Assembly: GCF_006539865.1 (NCBI RefSeq)
Contig: NZ_BJNV01000005.1
Coordinates: 39,322 to 103,321, forward strand
Direction of reading: 5' to 3'
Source of the DNA: Zoogloea ramigera
GTDB taxonomy: Bacteria > Pseudomonadota > Gammaproteobacteria > Burkholderiales > Rhodocyclaceae
Length of the DNA: 64,000 nucleotides
In this document: positions 35,601-42,552 of the stretch, piece after piece
Layout of the letters: each line of letters starts with the position of its first letter
Position numbering within the stretch: the stretch's first letter is position 1
Notes under the pieces: model-generated
What the model was told of the DNA's origin: nothing
The model's input: the letters and a program-made list of their open reading frames with translations, nothing else
Databases searched by the model: none
Program-made: the position numbers and the translations under genes

Positions 35601-35681
35601 CTCGACGCCCTCGCCTTCCAGCTCGGCGGAACTCCGGCGGCGGCCCCGCCGCGCCGGAAGGCTCCACGCAAACCGGCATAG
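29631..35681 (+). CDS. Giant double alpha/beta-hydrolase-CHAT protease fusion protein
   Basis: The 2016-residue multidomain protein has no signal peptide. Domain 1 (about 215-500) is an alpha/beta hydrolase with FIHGTGSHTLGG and nucleophile Ser293 in THSRGG. Domain 2 (about 600-900) is a second hydrolase of PGAP1/LCAT-like type, with FLPGIMGSRL and Ser707 in AHSMGG. An unassigned middle region follows. A CHAT (caspase/separase-type) protease domain spans about 1370-1655, with His1516 in ISAHGIYG and Cys1560 in FLNCCHLG. The C-terminus is helical and repeat-like (about 1700-1950). The GTG at 29631 has GGGAGA 6-7 bases upstream; GTG 29574 is the alternative. The caspase gene precedes it. A lipase-plus-protease effector is inference. 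Confidence 0.85.
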   Translation: MPTATTRLRLPAAAPSSATPATLPGVLTKPGSRAVGAAPDPLLPDILTPLQSWRLAGTSRSDEAPSPAALDADSRLLALEATDGTTLFIRADELAARLGRLALAQPALIGPDGAVDLAAFRPRDASSRGLGQWLWRQVTALAVKPDDITELARARASEWLGGKVEDLAVAGASTLGAKAIVSVIEERLAGPPGLYPWSGGALNDTDRLESGAPRLAGLAGRPALVFIHGTGSHTLGGFGALPGSKAWADLQRQFGEHIYGFEHRTFSESPVDNALQLLAVLPRGARLHLVTHSRGGLVGDLLCLDTAPGNSQALDSLIADFRRRPRPDEAPREQADPALARQRETWAAEERKRLGKLVGLLRTKDVRVERYVRVACPARGTSLLTDNLDIFLSGLFTLVRKFGSLGAQAAGGAIGGPGAGAAAAAATERGLRFLGRMLIEVADKRLQAHALPGIEAMLPDSPLGSLLGRAASREGLRMGVITGDIEGGGLLKRLGRMFTDSVFFEQADNDLVVDTRSMYGGIAWQAGARALFVQGENVNHFRYFRDDTPAPSGQPLPRALQGWLAADDPTGLPDWEAPAIAEPEPELPPAGSSRGAGRAPLLLFLPGIMGSRLKADGELIWLEPLRLAGGGLKRIGIDHEAEVPAKDGLVALAYGNLERYLRRSHEVEPWPYDWRKPLSELGKKFAQRLEQALDDHPDMPVRILAHSMGGLVVRAALATRPGLWDKFVARDGNRLVMLGTPNKGSHLFVETLLGQSDTIRTLARLDLAHDLQDILDIVAAFPGALQLLPAPGFVDTDGRPPRNFYERSTWDTLAALNDDFWFGKALCGRPSQGRLDEARDTWAAIADTRWVGSAPERIAYVFGQADNTPCGVLEQSRNGKPVGLVMRGTPQGDGSVTWAAGDLPGLPAERKWLMPVDHMGLTSTRNYFEDIDALLVTGNPRSLARLPASRGEGAAEVRSYRAGPPEGYLSEPEATARILGGRLRPAIRRPRSSEVRVSVRAMDLRFLQQPVLCGHYRGDPIAAAEGIIDRHLVNGALSHRQRLGIHSGELGNATIVLMPRNREERRRHSGCGAVVVGLGEMGHIDADGVTQAVRAGVLRYLLHASDRYGEECLDEPAPPTDRADAPLRLKLASLLIGTNSAARLDVADAVRAVTLGVLQANREFDQGAESRNARRAIVADLEFVEIYRDTAIAAARAVLALGGRLEADLKRLGYTLKPADTLSCGEGIRQRLDATPFSDYWPRLVACDADAEATSYGPDSVTPRFQIPIPRDALRRILSLYGHADEVRNGQLPIPTGLDVPPTTHYAERIKFIYMGERARAESIVQQRQPGLVETFTRSALNGPNSTAYTRELGFGNTLFQLLVPPEFKAAARKTSNLILVVDEATANLPWEMLEADGKPLVEKTRVIRQFMTQRFRREVVRTDSLSACIIANPDTEGFNAQFGGAGWQTRSGPDGQAERDSLADLPGSTLEGDAIRGILEGAGYQIAYAPPDSRAADVFTRLFAQPCRVLVISAHGIYGRKAADGSYRSGVVLSDGLLLSAAEIGLMETVPDLVFLNCCHLGKIGPELGDGSNRLAYSLSRELIEMGVRCVVAAGWEVRDDAGQTFAETFFEQMAIAGANFGNAIHVARRVARERHPDCNTWGAYQAYGDPAFALRTQPPEARDEQPLLAPDELIDWLEQRCLALQLPDGQARRGEIGFKALKAQVDKRLGKVQADWATLPEVQQAIGSLYAEFGPDGFEAAHGALLQAVAGNSGQGRVAIQAIELLANIEARQAERLARQGRPGALQMADDAVARIEALVRLSAASPTAPQPAAPAGSRPNVERQSILGSAYKRKAIVQLLERHAWKDIQPTLALARDAYARGAGEPDSPDWDPYGLINRLQLDALLGDEAAVDAGLIAKCQDAARSRFDQTGEFFDAIKPVDASLALWLADTRSLGPDPGAELKSLYRDAVHQLYRSALEFDSVVTQLNLLADFLRCRDADDPRCAVLDALAFQLGGTPAAAPPRRKAPRKPA

Positions 35682-35741
35682 GCCGCGCCGCTCCGCGCTG
35701 GTGCATTTCGGCCAGCACGCACTCAAACGGGTCACACCGCC

Positions 35742-35765
35742 CCCCATCCTGGTGCCAGGATGGGG
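35742..35765. repeat. 11-bp inverted repeat between CHAT gene and nitrate reductase gene
   Basis: CCCCATCCTGG (35742-35752) and CCAGGATGGGG (35755-35765) are perfect inverted copies with a 2-base gap. They lie 60 bases after the CHAT gene stop and 32 bases upstream of the sigma-54 promoter. It could terminate the CHAT transcript or bind a regulator of the nitrate reductase promoter. Confidence 0.6.
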
Positions 35766-35796
35766 CTCATCGCCCCGAAAACAGCCACCATCCACG

Positions 35797-35813
35797 TGGC
35801 ACACCGCTTGCTT
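35797..35813 (+). promoter_or_regulatory. Sigma-54 promoter of the nitrate reductase gene
   Basis: TGGCAC, five bases, then TTGCTT: an exact fit to the -24/-12 consensus of sigma-54 promoters, 25 bases before the nasA start codon. It implies nitrogen control through an NtrC- or NasT-like activator. No clear paired NtrC site was identified by eye, although an inverted repeat lies just upstream. Confidence 0.85.
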
Positions 35814-35837
35814 GTTCCACGCATCCTGGGAGCGAGC

Positions 35838-38570
35838 ATGACAGAAACCAAATCCACCTGTTGTTACTGCGGCGTCGGCTGCGGTGTGATCATCGAACAC
35901 GAAGCCGGGCACATCACCGGCGTAAGGGGCGACCCGCAGCACCCGGCCAACTTCGGCCGGCTCTGCACCAAGGGCGCCACGCTGCACCTCTCGGCCGCCC
36001 CGGAAACCCTGGCCGCCCGCGCCCTCCACCCCGAGCTGCGCAGCGGCCGCGGCGAAGCCCGCCAGCGCGTGGGCTGGGACACCGCCCTCGACACCGCCGC
36101 CGAGCGCTTTGCGGCGATCATCGCCGAACACGGCCCCGACGCGGTGGCCGTGTATGGCGCCGGCCAGCTCCTCACCGAGGACTACTACGTCTTCAACAAG
36201 CTGGTGAAGGGCCTCATCGGCACCAACAACCTCGACACCAACTCGCGCCTCTGCATGTCGAGCGCGGTGGCGGGCTACAAGCTGAGCCTGGGCGCCGACG
36301 CGCCGCCCTGCAGCTACGCGGACATCGCCCACACCAGCGCCCTCTTCATCACCGGCAGCAACACCGCCTTCGCCCACCCCATCGCCTTCCGCCGCGTCGA
36401 AGAGGCCCGCAAGGCCAGGCCCGACATGAAGCTGGTGGTCATCGACCCCCGCCGCACCGACACCGCCGAGGCCGCCGACCTGCACCTGGCCCTGCTGCCC
36501 GGCACCGACATCGCCCTCTACAACGCCATGCTCCACGTGATGCTGTGGGAAGGCTGGGTCGACCGTGGCTACATCGAGGCTCACACCGAGGGCTTCGACG
36601 CCCTCAAGAAGATCGTCCGCGAATACACCCCGGCGATGGCCGGCAGCATCTGCGGCCTCGACCGCAAGGCCATCGAGGAGGCCGCGCAGATCTTCGCCAC
36701 TTCGCCGGCAACGCTGTCGATGTACTGCCAGGGGCTCAACCAGTACAGCTTCGGCACCCACAACAACTCGGCGCTGATCAACCTGCACCTGGCCACCGGC
36801 CAGATCGGCCGCCCGGGCGCCGGCCCCTTTTCGCTCACCGGCCAGCCCAACGCCATGGGCGGCCGCGAGGTGGGCGGCCTCGCCAACCTGCTGTCGGCCC
36901 ACCGCGACATGGCCAACCCCGCTCACCGCGCCGAAGTCGCCGCCCTGTGGGGCGTTCCGGACGTGCCCGCCACCCCGGGCAAGAGCGCTGTCGAACTGTT
37001 CCGGGCCCTCAAGTCGGGCGAGGTGAAGGCGGTGTGGATCGCCTGCACCAACCCGGCCCAGTCGCTGCCGGACCAGGCCCTGGTCCACGAGGCCCTGCAG
37101 GCCGCCGAATTCGTCATCGTGCAGGAAGCCTTCGGCCACACCGAAACCTGCGCCTACGCCGACCTGCTTCTGCCCGCCACCACCTGGGGCGAGAAGGACG
37201 GCACTGTCACCAACTCGGAGCGCGCCATCAGCCGCGTCCGAGCCGCCGTGCCCGCGCCGGGTGAAGCCCGCCACGATTGGGCGATCGTGGTGGATTTCGC
37301 CCGGCGGCTGGGCGCCCGCCTCGGCGAGGCCGAGCTCGCCGCGCGGATGTTCCCCTACGCCAGCCCCGAGGAAATCTGGAACGAGCACCGGGAATCCACC
37401 CGCGGGCGCGACCTCGACATCACCGGCCTCAGCTACGCCCTGCTCGAAACCGCCGGCCCCCAGCAATGGCCCTTCCCCGAAGGCGCCAGCGCGGGCAAGG
37501 TCCGGCTGTATGAAGACGGGGTGTTTCCGACCCCCGGCGGTCGCGCCCGCTTTGTGGCCACCGAGCACCGCATCACTGCCGAATCGCCCAGCGCGCGCTT
37601 CCCGCTGCACCTCAACAGCGGCCGCCTGCGCGACCAGTGGCACGGCATGAGCCGCACCGGCCTGGTGGCCCGCCTCTACAGCCACGAGTCAGAACCCATG
37701 CTGCACATGCACAAGGACGACATGGCGCGGCGGCAGCTGGCCGATGGCGACCTGGTCAAGGTGAAGAGCCGCCGCGGCGACGTGATGCTGAAGGTGCTCG
37801 AATCGGCCACCCTGCGCGCCGGCCAATGTTTTGTACCGATGCACTGGGGCGCCAACGCCACCGGCGGGCTGGGCATCAACGTGCTGCTGCCAGCCGATTT
37901 CGACCCTTATTCGAAGCAGCCCGAGCTCAAGCACGCCGCCGTGCAGGTTGAGAAATACACCGACGGCAAGGCCCTGGTGGCGATGCGCCGCAGCGAGGTC
38001 GGCACCGACGGCCGGCTGCACCCCAACCCCCTCGAGCTGATGCAGCGACTCCGCCACTGGCTGCCGCACTTTCCGTATGCCAGCCTGACCCTGGCCGGGC
38101 GCGCGGCGCCGGTGGTGGTGTTGAAGGCCCGCGGCGACGATCTCGCGCCGGCCCTCCTCGAAGCCCTCGACCGCGAGCTCTCGCTGGACGACCCCACCCG
38201 CGTGCTGTCCTACCAGGACAGCCGCAAGAGCGTGGCCAAGCGTGCGCTGGTCGAAGGCGATTCCCTCGCCGCGGTGCGCCTCGCCGGCGAGACCAAGGCC
38301 GCCGAATGGCTGGCCGACATGATGGTGCAAGGGCATTCCGCCGCCGCAGTGCGAACCTGGCTGCTCGCCCCGCTAACCCAGCCGCCGGCCGGACAGGCGG
38401 CTCGGGGCAAGGTCATCTGCAACTGCTTCGACGTGGCCGAAGACGACATTCTGGCAGCCTTCCGGGGCGGCGAAACCCTCGACGCCCTGCAGACCCGCAC
38501 CAAGTGCGGCACCAACTGCGGCTCCTGCGTGCCGGAGCTCAAGCGCCTGCAGCACGGCGTGACAAGCTGA
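35838..38570 (+). CDS. nasA: Assimilatory nitrate reductase, catalytic subunit with BFD-like [2Fe-2S] domain
   Basis: The 910-residue cytosolic molybdenum enzyme reduces nitrate to nitrite for nitrogen assimilation. A [4Fe-4S] site is formed by Cys8, Cys11, Cys15 and Cys43 (TCCYCGVGCGV, GRLCTKGA). The bis-MGD molybdopterin domains follow (GSNTAFAHPI, GQPNAMGGREVGGLANLL). The C-terminus has a bacterioferritin-associated-ferredoxin-like domain (ICNCFDVAEDD, CGTNCGSC) that supplies a [2Fe-2S] centre. No Tat signal is present, which argues against periplasmic NapA. The ATG at 35838 has GGGAG upstream. The nitrite reductase and nitrate transporter genes normally found alongside are not here. Confidence 0.92.
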   Translation: MTETKSTCCYCGVGCGVIIEHEAGHITGVRGDPQHPANFGRLCTKGATLHLSAAPETLAARALHPELRSGRGEARQRVGWDTALDTAAERFAAIIAEHGPDAVAVYGAGQLLTEDYYVFNKLVKGLIGTNNLDTNSRLCMSSAVAGYKLSLGADAPPCSYADIAHTSALFITGSNTAFAHPIAFRRVEEARKARPDMKLVVIDPRRTDTAEAADLHLALLPGTDIALYNAMLHVMLWEGWVDRGYIEAHTEGFDALKKIVREYTPAMAGSICGLDRKAIEEAAQIFATSPATLSMYCQGLNQYSFGTHNNSALINLHLATGQIGRPGAGPFSLTGQPNAMGGREVGGLANLLSAHRDMANPAHRAEVAALWGVPDVPATPGKSAVELFRALKSGEVKAVWIACTNPAQSLPDQALVHEALQAAEFVIVQEAFGHTETCAYADLLLPATTWGEKDGTVTNSERAISRVRAAVPAPGEARHDWAIVVDFARRLGARLGEAELAARMFPYASPEEIWNEHRESTRGRDLDITGLSYALLETAGPQQWPFPEGASAGKVRLYEDGVFPTPGGRARFVATEHRITAESPSARFPLHLNSGRLRDQWHGMSRTGLVARLYSHESEPMLHMHKDDMARRQLADGDLVKVKSRRGDVMLKVLESATLRAGQCFVPMHWGANATGGLGINVLLPADFDPYSKQPELKHAAVQVEKYTDGKALVAMRRSEVGTDGRLHPNPLELMQRLRHWLPHFPYASLTLAGRAAPVVVLKARGDDLAPALLEALDRELSLDDPTRVLSYQDSRKSVAKRALVEGDSLAAVRLAGETKAAEWLADMMVQGHSAAAVRTWLLAPLTQPPAGQAARGKVICNCFDVAEDDILAAFRGGETLDALQTRTKCGTNCGSCVPELKRLQHGVTS

Positions 38571-38625
38571 GCGCAACGAGTCGCCCTCAGGGCTGCCGAC
38601 GCAGCCCGCAGCAGGGCCGCCAGAA

Positions 38626-38663
38626 GACAAAAAAGACAAAGCCGGGCTCAGACGCCCGGCTTT
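38626..38663 (-). terminator. Intrinsic terminator for the acyl carrier protein gene
   Basis: A 10-bp stem (38638-38647 with 38654-38663, AAAGCCGGGC / GCCCGGCTTT) is followed, on the minus strand, by TTTGTCTTTTTTGTC. It ends transcription of the minus-strand ACP gene. On the plus strand the T tract is short, so it would be weaker for nasA. Confidence 0.75.
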
Positions 38664-38775
38664 GTGCATCCGGCGACGGGAGATGTCAGACGTCTCCACC
38701 ACCAGAAAAATATCTCAAACACAATGAACCACCGGGATGGAGGAACCCCACCCCTGGCTCATCGCGACAGATGGT

Positions 38776-39024
38776 TCAGCCCAGCTTGGCGTTGACGAAA
38801 TCGACCAGCGAGCCAACCGAGGCGAAGGTCGAGCCATCGATCTCGTCATCCTCGACGACGAACTCAAAACGCTCCTCGAGCAAGTTGATCAAACCCACCA
38901 CGGCCATCGAATCGAGATCCGGCAGCGCGCCCAGCAGTTGGGTGTCGAGATCAAACTGGGCCGATGCTCCACCAAGATTCAGAACCTCGTCGAGAATCGA
39001 CAGCACTTCCTTCTTCGTATCCAA
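38776..39024 (-). CDS. Acyl carrier protein (exosortase-locus type)
   Basis: The 82-residue acidic helical carrier has the phosphopantetheine site Ser39 in LPDLDSMAVVGL. It is not the fatty-acid AcpP (no DSLD motif). Its position, divergent from the exosortase-A-associated acyl-CoA ligase and decarboxylase, suggests it carries the acyl or aminoacyl group handled by those enzymes. Confidence 0.85.
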   Translation of the reverse strand: MDTKKEVLSILDEVLNLGGASAQFDLDTQLLGALPDLDSMAVVGLINLLEERFEFVVEDDEIDGSTFASVGSLVDFVNAKLG

Positions 39025-39425
39025 AACTCACTCCAGTTGGTAAGGGCAGACAAAGCCCTGCGTCATGACTGCGGCCGGGTATCGGAGGCGCGCAACGCAA
39101 ACAGAAACACTACAATATTATAAGCTACAAGACGACGATCGAAACCCCGATATGCACAAAGCGCCGAGTGCCGCCGAGCTTGGCAGCAGCACCGGAGCAG
39201 GCTGCCCATGGGGCCCCGGCCCGGTAGCGCGTCAGGCTCAAGCTTACTCCCGCCGAGCCCCCCATCGGTGACGAAGGTCTCGCCCGGACACAAATTTCTC
39301 CGACCCGCCGCAGTCTTTAGCACCGACCTGCTGCGTGGCGGGCGGCAGGCTGCGCTAAACTCGCATCCAGCATGCGTATCAAAGCTGCAGCCTGCCCGTT
39401 GACACAACTTCTACATTCCCGACCC
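39025..39425. other. Intergenic region between divergent ACP and ligase genes
   Basis: This is 401 bases with no convincing gene. An A/T-rich patch at about 39110-39130 (CTACAATATTATAAGC) is the best promoter-like stretch. No sigma-54 motif was found. It should hold the promoters of both divergent units. Confidence 0.4.
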
Positions 39426-41030
39426 ATGCTCAACACCACGCTCCTCCATCAACTCATCACGGCCTCGGCCGAGCGCGCCCCCGACGCACCGGCCCTCACC
39501 GCCGGCAAGACAAGCCTCAGCTACCGGGAGCTGGACGACCAGGTCGCCGGCATCGCCTCGGGCCTGATCGGCCTGGGGCTGGACCGTGGCGAGCGGGTCG
39601 GCATCTTCCTCGACAAACGCGCCGAAACCGTTGTCGCCAGCTTTGCCGCGGCGCGGGCGGGCGGTGTGTTCGTGCCGGTTAACCCCATCCTGAAGCCCGA
39701 GCAGGTCGGCCACATCCTGCGCGACTGCAACGCCCGGGTGCTGATCACCTCGCCCGAGCGCCTGCCCCTGCTCGCCGAGACCCTGGCCCACTGTCACGAC
39801 CTGCGCCAAGTGGTCCTCACCGGCCCGCTCACCAAGCCCGTCGATCTGCCCGCCACCGGCCTCAGCCAGTGGGCCGACCTGCTCGCCGCCCCGCCGCGGG
39901 CCGGCCACCGGGTCATCGACAACGACATGCTGGCCATCCTGTACACGTCCGGCAGCACGGGCCGGCCCAAGGGCGTGGTGCTGTCCCACCGCAACATGGT
40001 TGCCGGCGCCAAAAGCGTCGCCAGCTACCTGGGCAACAACCCCGACGACACCCTGCTGGCCGCCCTGCCGCTGTCCTTCGATGCCGGCTTCTCGCAGCTC
40101 ACCACCGCCTTCCACAGCGGCGCGCGGGTCGTGCTGATCAACTACCTGCTGCCCCAGGACGTGCTGAAGGCTGTCGTGCGCGAGAAGGTCACCGGCCTCA
40201 CCGCGGTGCCGCCGCTCTACATCCAGCTCGCCCAGCTCAACTGGCCCGAAACAGTCACCGAGCACCTGCGTTACTTCGCCAACACCGGCGGGCGCATGCC
40301 GCTCGAAACCCTCAAGGCCCTGCGCGCCCAGCTGCCGCGCACCAAGCCCTTCCTGATGTACGGCCTCACCGAGGCCTTCCGCGCCACCTACCTGCCCCCC
40401 GAGCAGGCCGACGTCCGCCCTGACTCCATCGGCAAGGCGATCCCCAATGCCGAGGTGCTGGTGCTCCGTGAGGACGGCACCGAGTGCAGCGCCAACGAGC
40501 CGGGCGAACTGGTCCAGCGCGGCGCCCACGTGGCGATGGGCTACTGGAACGACCCCGAGAAAACCGCCGAACGCTTCAAGCCGCTCCCCGACAGCGCCCC
40601 GGGCCGCCAGCCCGGCCTGGTGCTGCCCGAGATCGCCGTGTTCTCGGGCGACACCGTGCGCCGCGACGAAGAGGGCTACCTGTATTTCATCGGGCGCCGC
40701 GACGAGATGATGAAGACCTCCGGCTACCGGGTCAGCCCGACCGAGGTCGAGGAGATACTCTACGCCACCCAGCTGGTCGGCGAATGCGTGGCTTTTGGCG
40801 TGGCCCACGCCAGCCTCGGCCAGGCCATCTGCGTGATCGCCACCCCCCGCGAGGGCCACACCCTCGACACCGCAACCCTGCTGGCCGAATGCAAGCAGCG
40901 CATGCCGGCCTACATGGTGCCGAGCGTCATCGAGCTGCGCGACGGCCCGCTGCCCCGCAACCCCAACGGCAAGATCGACCGCAAGACCCTGTCCACCGAA
41001 TTCGAGCAGACCCACAAGGTGGCGCCATGA
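39426..41030 (+). CDS. Acyl-CoA ligase (AMP-forming), exosortase A-associated
   Basis: The 534-residue ANL-superfamily adenylate-forming enzyme has the P-loop LYTSGSTGRPKGVVLSH, FMYGLTEAFRATYL and the C-terminal catalytic lysine motif NPNGKIDRKTL. It matches the ligase family found in exopolysaccharide/exosortase A loci. There it is thought to activate an acyl or amino acid group for loading onto the nearby carrier protein. ATG at 39426. The decarboxylase gene overlaps its stop (ATGA). The substrate is unknown. Confidence 0.88.
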   Translation: MLNTTLLHQLITASAERAPDAPALTAGKTSLSYRELDDQVAGIASGLIGLGLDRGERVGIFLDKRAETVVASFAAARAGGVFVPVNPILKPEQVGHILRDCNARVLITSPERLPLLAETLAHCHDLRQVVLTGPLTKPVDLPATGLSQWADLLAAPPRAGHRVIDNDMLAILYTSGSTGRPKGVVLSHRNMVAGAKSVASYLGNNPDDTLLAALPLSFDAGFSQLTTAFHSGARVVLINYLLPQDVLKAVVREKVTGLTAVPPLYIQLAQLNWPETVTEHLRYFANTGGRMPLETLKALRAQLPRTKPFLMYGLTEAFRATYLPPEQADVRPDSIGKAIPNAEVLVLREDGTECSANEPGELVQRGAHVAMGYWNDPEKTAERFKPLPDSAPGRQPGLVLPEIAVFSGDTVRRDEEGYLYFIGRRDEMMKTSGYRVSPTEVEEILYATQLVGECVAFGVAHASLGQAICVIATPREGHTLDTATLLAECKQRMPAYMVPSVIELRDGPLPRNPNGKIDRKTLSTEFEQTHKVAP

Positions 41031-42271
41031 ACATGAACACCCGCGAAAAGCCTGCCCATACGCCCATGGACCAGTTCCCGAGCGCCGGCCGCGAGCTGCT
41101 GGTCGGCGGCATCCCCCTCGAGCGCCTGGTCGACCGGGTCGGCCAGACCCCCTTCTACGCCTACGACCGCGAGCTCCTGACCCGCCGCGTGGCCGAGCTG
41201 CGGGCGGCCCTGCCGGCAAGCATCAAGCTCCACTACGCGATGAAGGCCAACCCGATGCCGGCCGTCGTCAGCCACATGGCGCGCCTCGTCGATGGCATCG
41301 ACGTGGCCTCCGGCGGCGAGCTGCGGGTCGCCCTCGACAGCGGCGCCGACCCCCACGAGATCAGCTTCGCCGGCCCCGGCAAACGCCACGCCGAGCTCCG
41401 CCAGGCCGTCGCCGCCGGCATCCTGATCAACATCGAGTCCTTCCGCGAGGTGGCCGAGCTCGCCGCCATCCGCCAGGCCACCGGCCTGCCGGCGCGGGTT
41501 GCGGTGCGGGTCAATCCCGACTTCGAACTCAAGGGTTCGGGCATGAAGATGGGCGGCGGGCCCAAGCAGTTCGGCGTCGATGCCGAACAGGTGCCCGAGC
41601 TGCTGGCCGAGATCGGCAAGGCCGGCCTCGCCTTCGAGGGCTTCCACCTCTTCGCCGGCTCCCAGAACCTGCGCCCCGAGGCCATCGTCGAGGCCCAACG
41701 CAAGTGCTTCGAGCTGGCCTTGCGCCTCGCCGAAAGCGCCCCCGCCCCGGTGAAGTTCCTCAACCTGGGCGGCGGCTTCGGGATCCCCTATTTCCCCGGT
41801 GAACAGCACCTCGACCTGTCGAGCATCGGCGCCAACCTCGCCGCCATCGCCGCCGAAGCCGGCGAAAAAATGCCGCACGCCCAGATCGTCATCGAACTGG
41901 GCCGCTACCTGGTGGGCGAAGCCGGCATCTACGTCACCAAGGTGCTCGACCGCAAGGTCTCCCGCGGCCATGTCTTTCTGGTCGTCGACGGCGGGCTGCA
42001 TCACCACCTGTCGGCGTCCGGCAACTTCGGGCAGGTGATCCGCAAGAACTACCCGGTGACCATCGGCAACCGCATGGACCAACCGGCGGCCGAATCCGTG
42101 TCGGTGGTCGGCCCGCTGTGCACGCCCCTCGACCTCCTGGCCGACAAGATGAACCTGGCCCACGCCGAGCCGGGCGACCTGGTGGTGATCTTCCAGTCTG
42201 GCGCCTATGGCGCGACGGCCAGCCCGCGCGGCTTCCTCTCCCAGCCGGACCTGCTCGAAGTGCTGGTCTGA
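41027..42271 (+). CDS. PLP-dependent decarboxylase, exosortase A system-associated
   Basis: The 414-residue fold-type III (alanine racemase-like) decarboxylase of the LysA/ornithine decarboxylase group has the PLP lysine in LHYAMKANPMPAVV (near residue 69). The glycine-rich phosphate loop is FLNLGGGFGIPYF, and GPLCTPLDLLADKM is near the C-terminus. It is the partner family of the exosortase-associated ligase, with which it overlaps by ATGA (an ATG two codons later is an alternative start). The amino acid substrate is unknown. A strong terminator follows. Confidence 0.88.
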   Translation: MNMNTREKPAHTPMDQFPSAGRELLVGGIPLERLVDRVGQTPFYAYDRELLTRRVAELRAALPASIKLHYAMKANPMPAVVSHMARLVDGIDVASGGELRVALDSGADPHEISFAGPGKRHAELRQAVAAGILINIESFREVAELAAIRQATGLPARVAVRVNPDFELKGSGMKMGGGPKQFGVDAEQVPELLAEIGKAGLAFEGFHLFAGSQNLRPEAIVEAQRKCFELALRLAESAPAPVKFLNLGGGFGIPYFPGEQHLDLSSIGANLAAIAAEAGEKMPHAQIVIELGRYLVGEAGIYVTKVLDRKVSRGHVFLVVDGGLHHHLSASGNFGQVIRKNYPVTIGNRMDQPAAESVSVVGPLCTPLDLLADKMNLAHAEPGDLVVIFQSGAYGATASPRGFLSQPDLLEVLV

Positions 42272-42277
42272 AGATGC

Positions 42278-42314
42278 AAAAAAGCCTTCCGGCTACGCGT
42301 CGGAAGGCTTTTTT
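42278..42314 (+). terminator. Intrinsic terminator after the ligase-decarboxylase operon
   Basis: A 14-bp stem (42278-42291 with 42301-42314, AAAAAAGCCTTCCG / CGGAAGGCTTTTTT) has a 9-base loop and ends in a run of T. It starts 7 bases after the decarboxylase stop and has A/T runs on both sides, so it could work in both directions. Confidence 0.92.
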
Positions 42315-42345
42315 GTGGGGCAACGGGCGGATGCCGCGGGTTTCT

Positions 42346-42427
42346 CTCAAGAAAACGCAGGCTCGCTCCAAACGTCCTTGCCCCCATGGGGGGCGGGTTG
42401 GGCTTAGCCTGGCCATGGGGCGCTCAG
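42346..42427 (+). repeat. Dispersed intergenic repeat, copy A
   Basis: This roughly 82-base element runs from CTCAAGAAAACG through CCTTGCCCCCATGGGGGGCGG to GGGGCGCTCAG. A related copy lies at 45572-45656 in the same orientation, after the pirin gene. Both follow the end of a plus-strand operon. The element is rich in internal C/G inverted repeats and contains no gene. Confidence 0.75.
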
Positions 42428-42491
42428 CAGCTGCGGGCTTGCTCGCACAATGCGTGCTTGGCCAGCGTGCAATCCTTGTTTCACCTCCGCG

Positions 42492-42507
42492 GGCGAGCAA
42501 GCTCGCC
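42492..42507. repeat. REP-like palindrome
   Basis: GGCGAGC-AA-GCTCGCC is a 7-bp-arm palindrome in a context (CCGCGGGCGAGCAAGCTCGC) that looks like bacterial REP elements. A related fragment, GCGGGCTTGCTCGCAC, lies about 60 bases to the left at 42433-42448. It sits between the ligase operon and the minus-strand DUF3579 gene. Confidence 0.5.
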
Positions 42508-42552
42508 TCTAGAGGTTGCCGCTACAAGTAGCGTGCCTGAGGCCGACGTAGA

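Noticed and set aside
35838..38570. Periplasmic NapA or formate dehydrogenase as identity of the molybdoenzyme
   Set aside because: There is no Tat signal before the first cluster motif, and a BFD-like [2Fe-2S] domain is fused at the C-terminus. Both fit assimilatory NasA.
39025..39425. Sigma-54 site for the exosortase-associated genes
   Set aside because: The region was read on both strands; no TGGC-N7-8-TTGC/GC pair with correct spacing was found.
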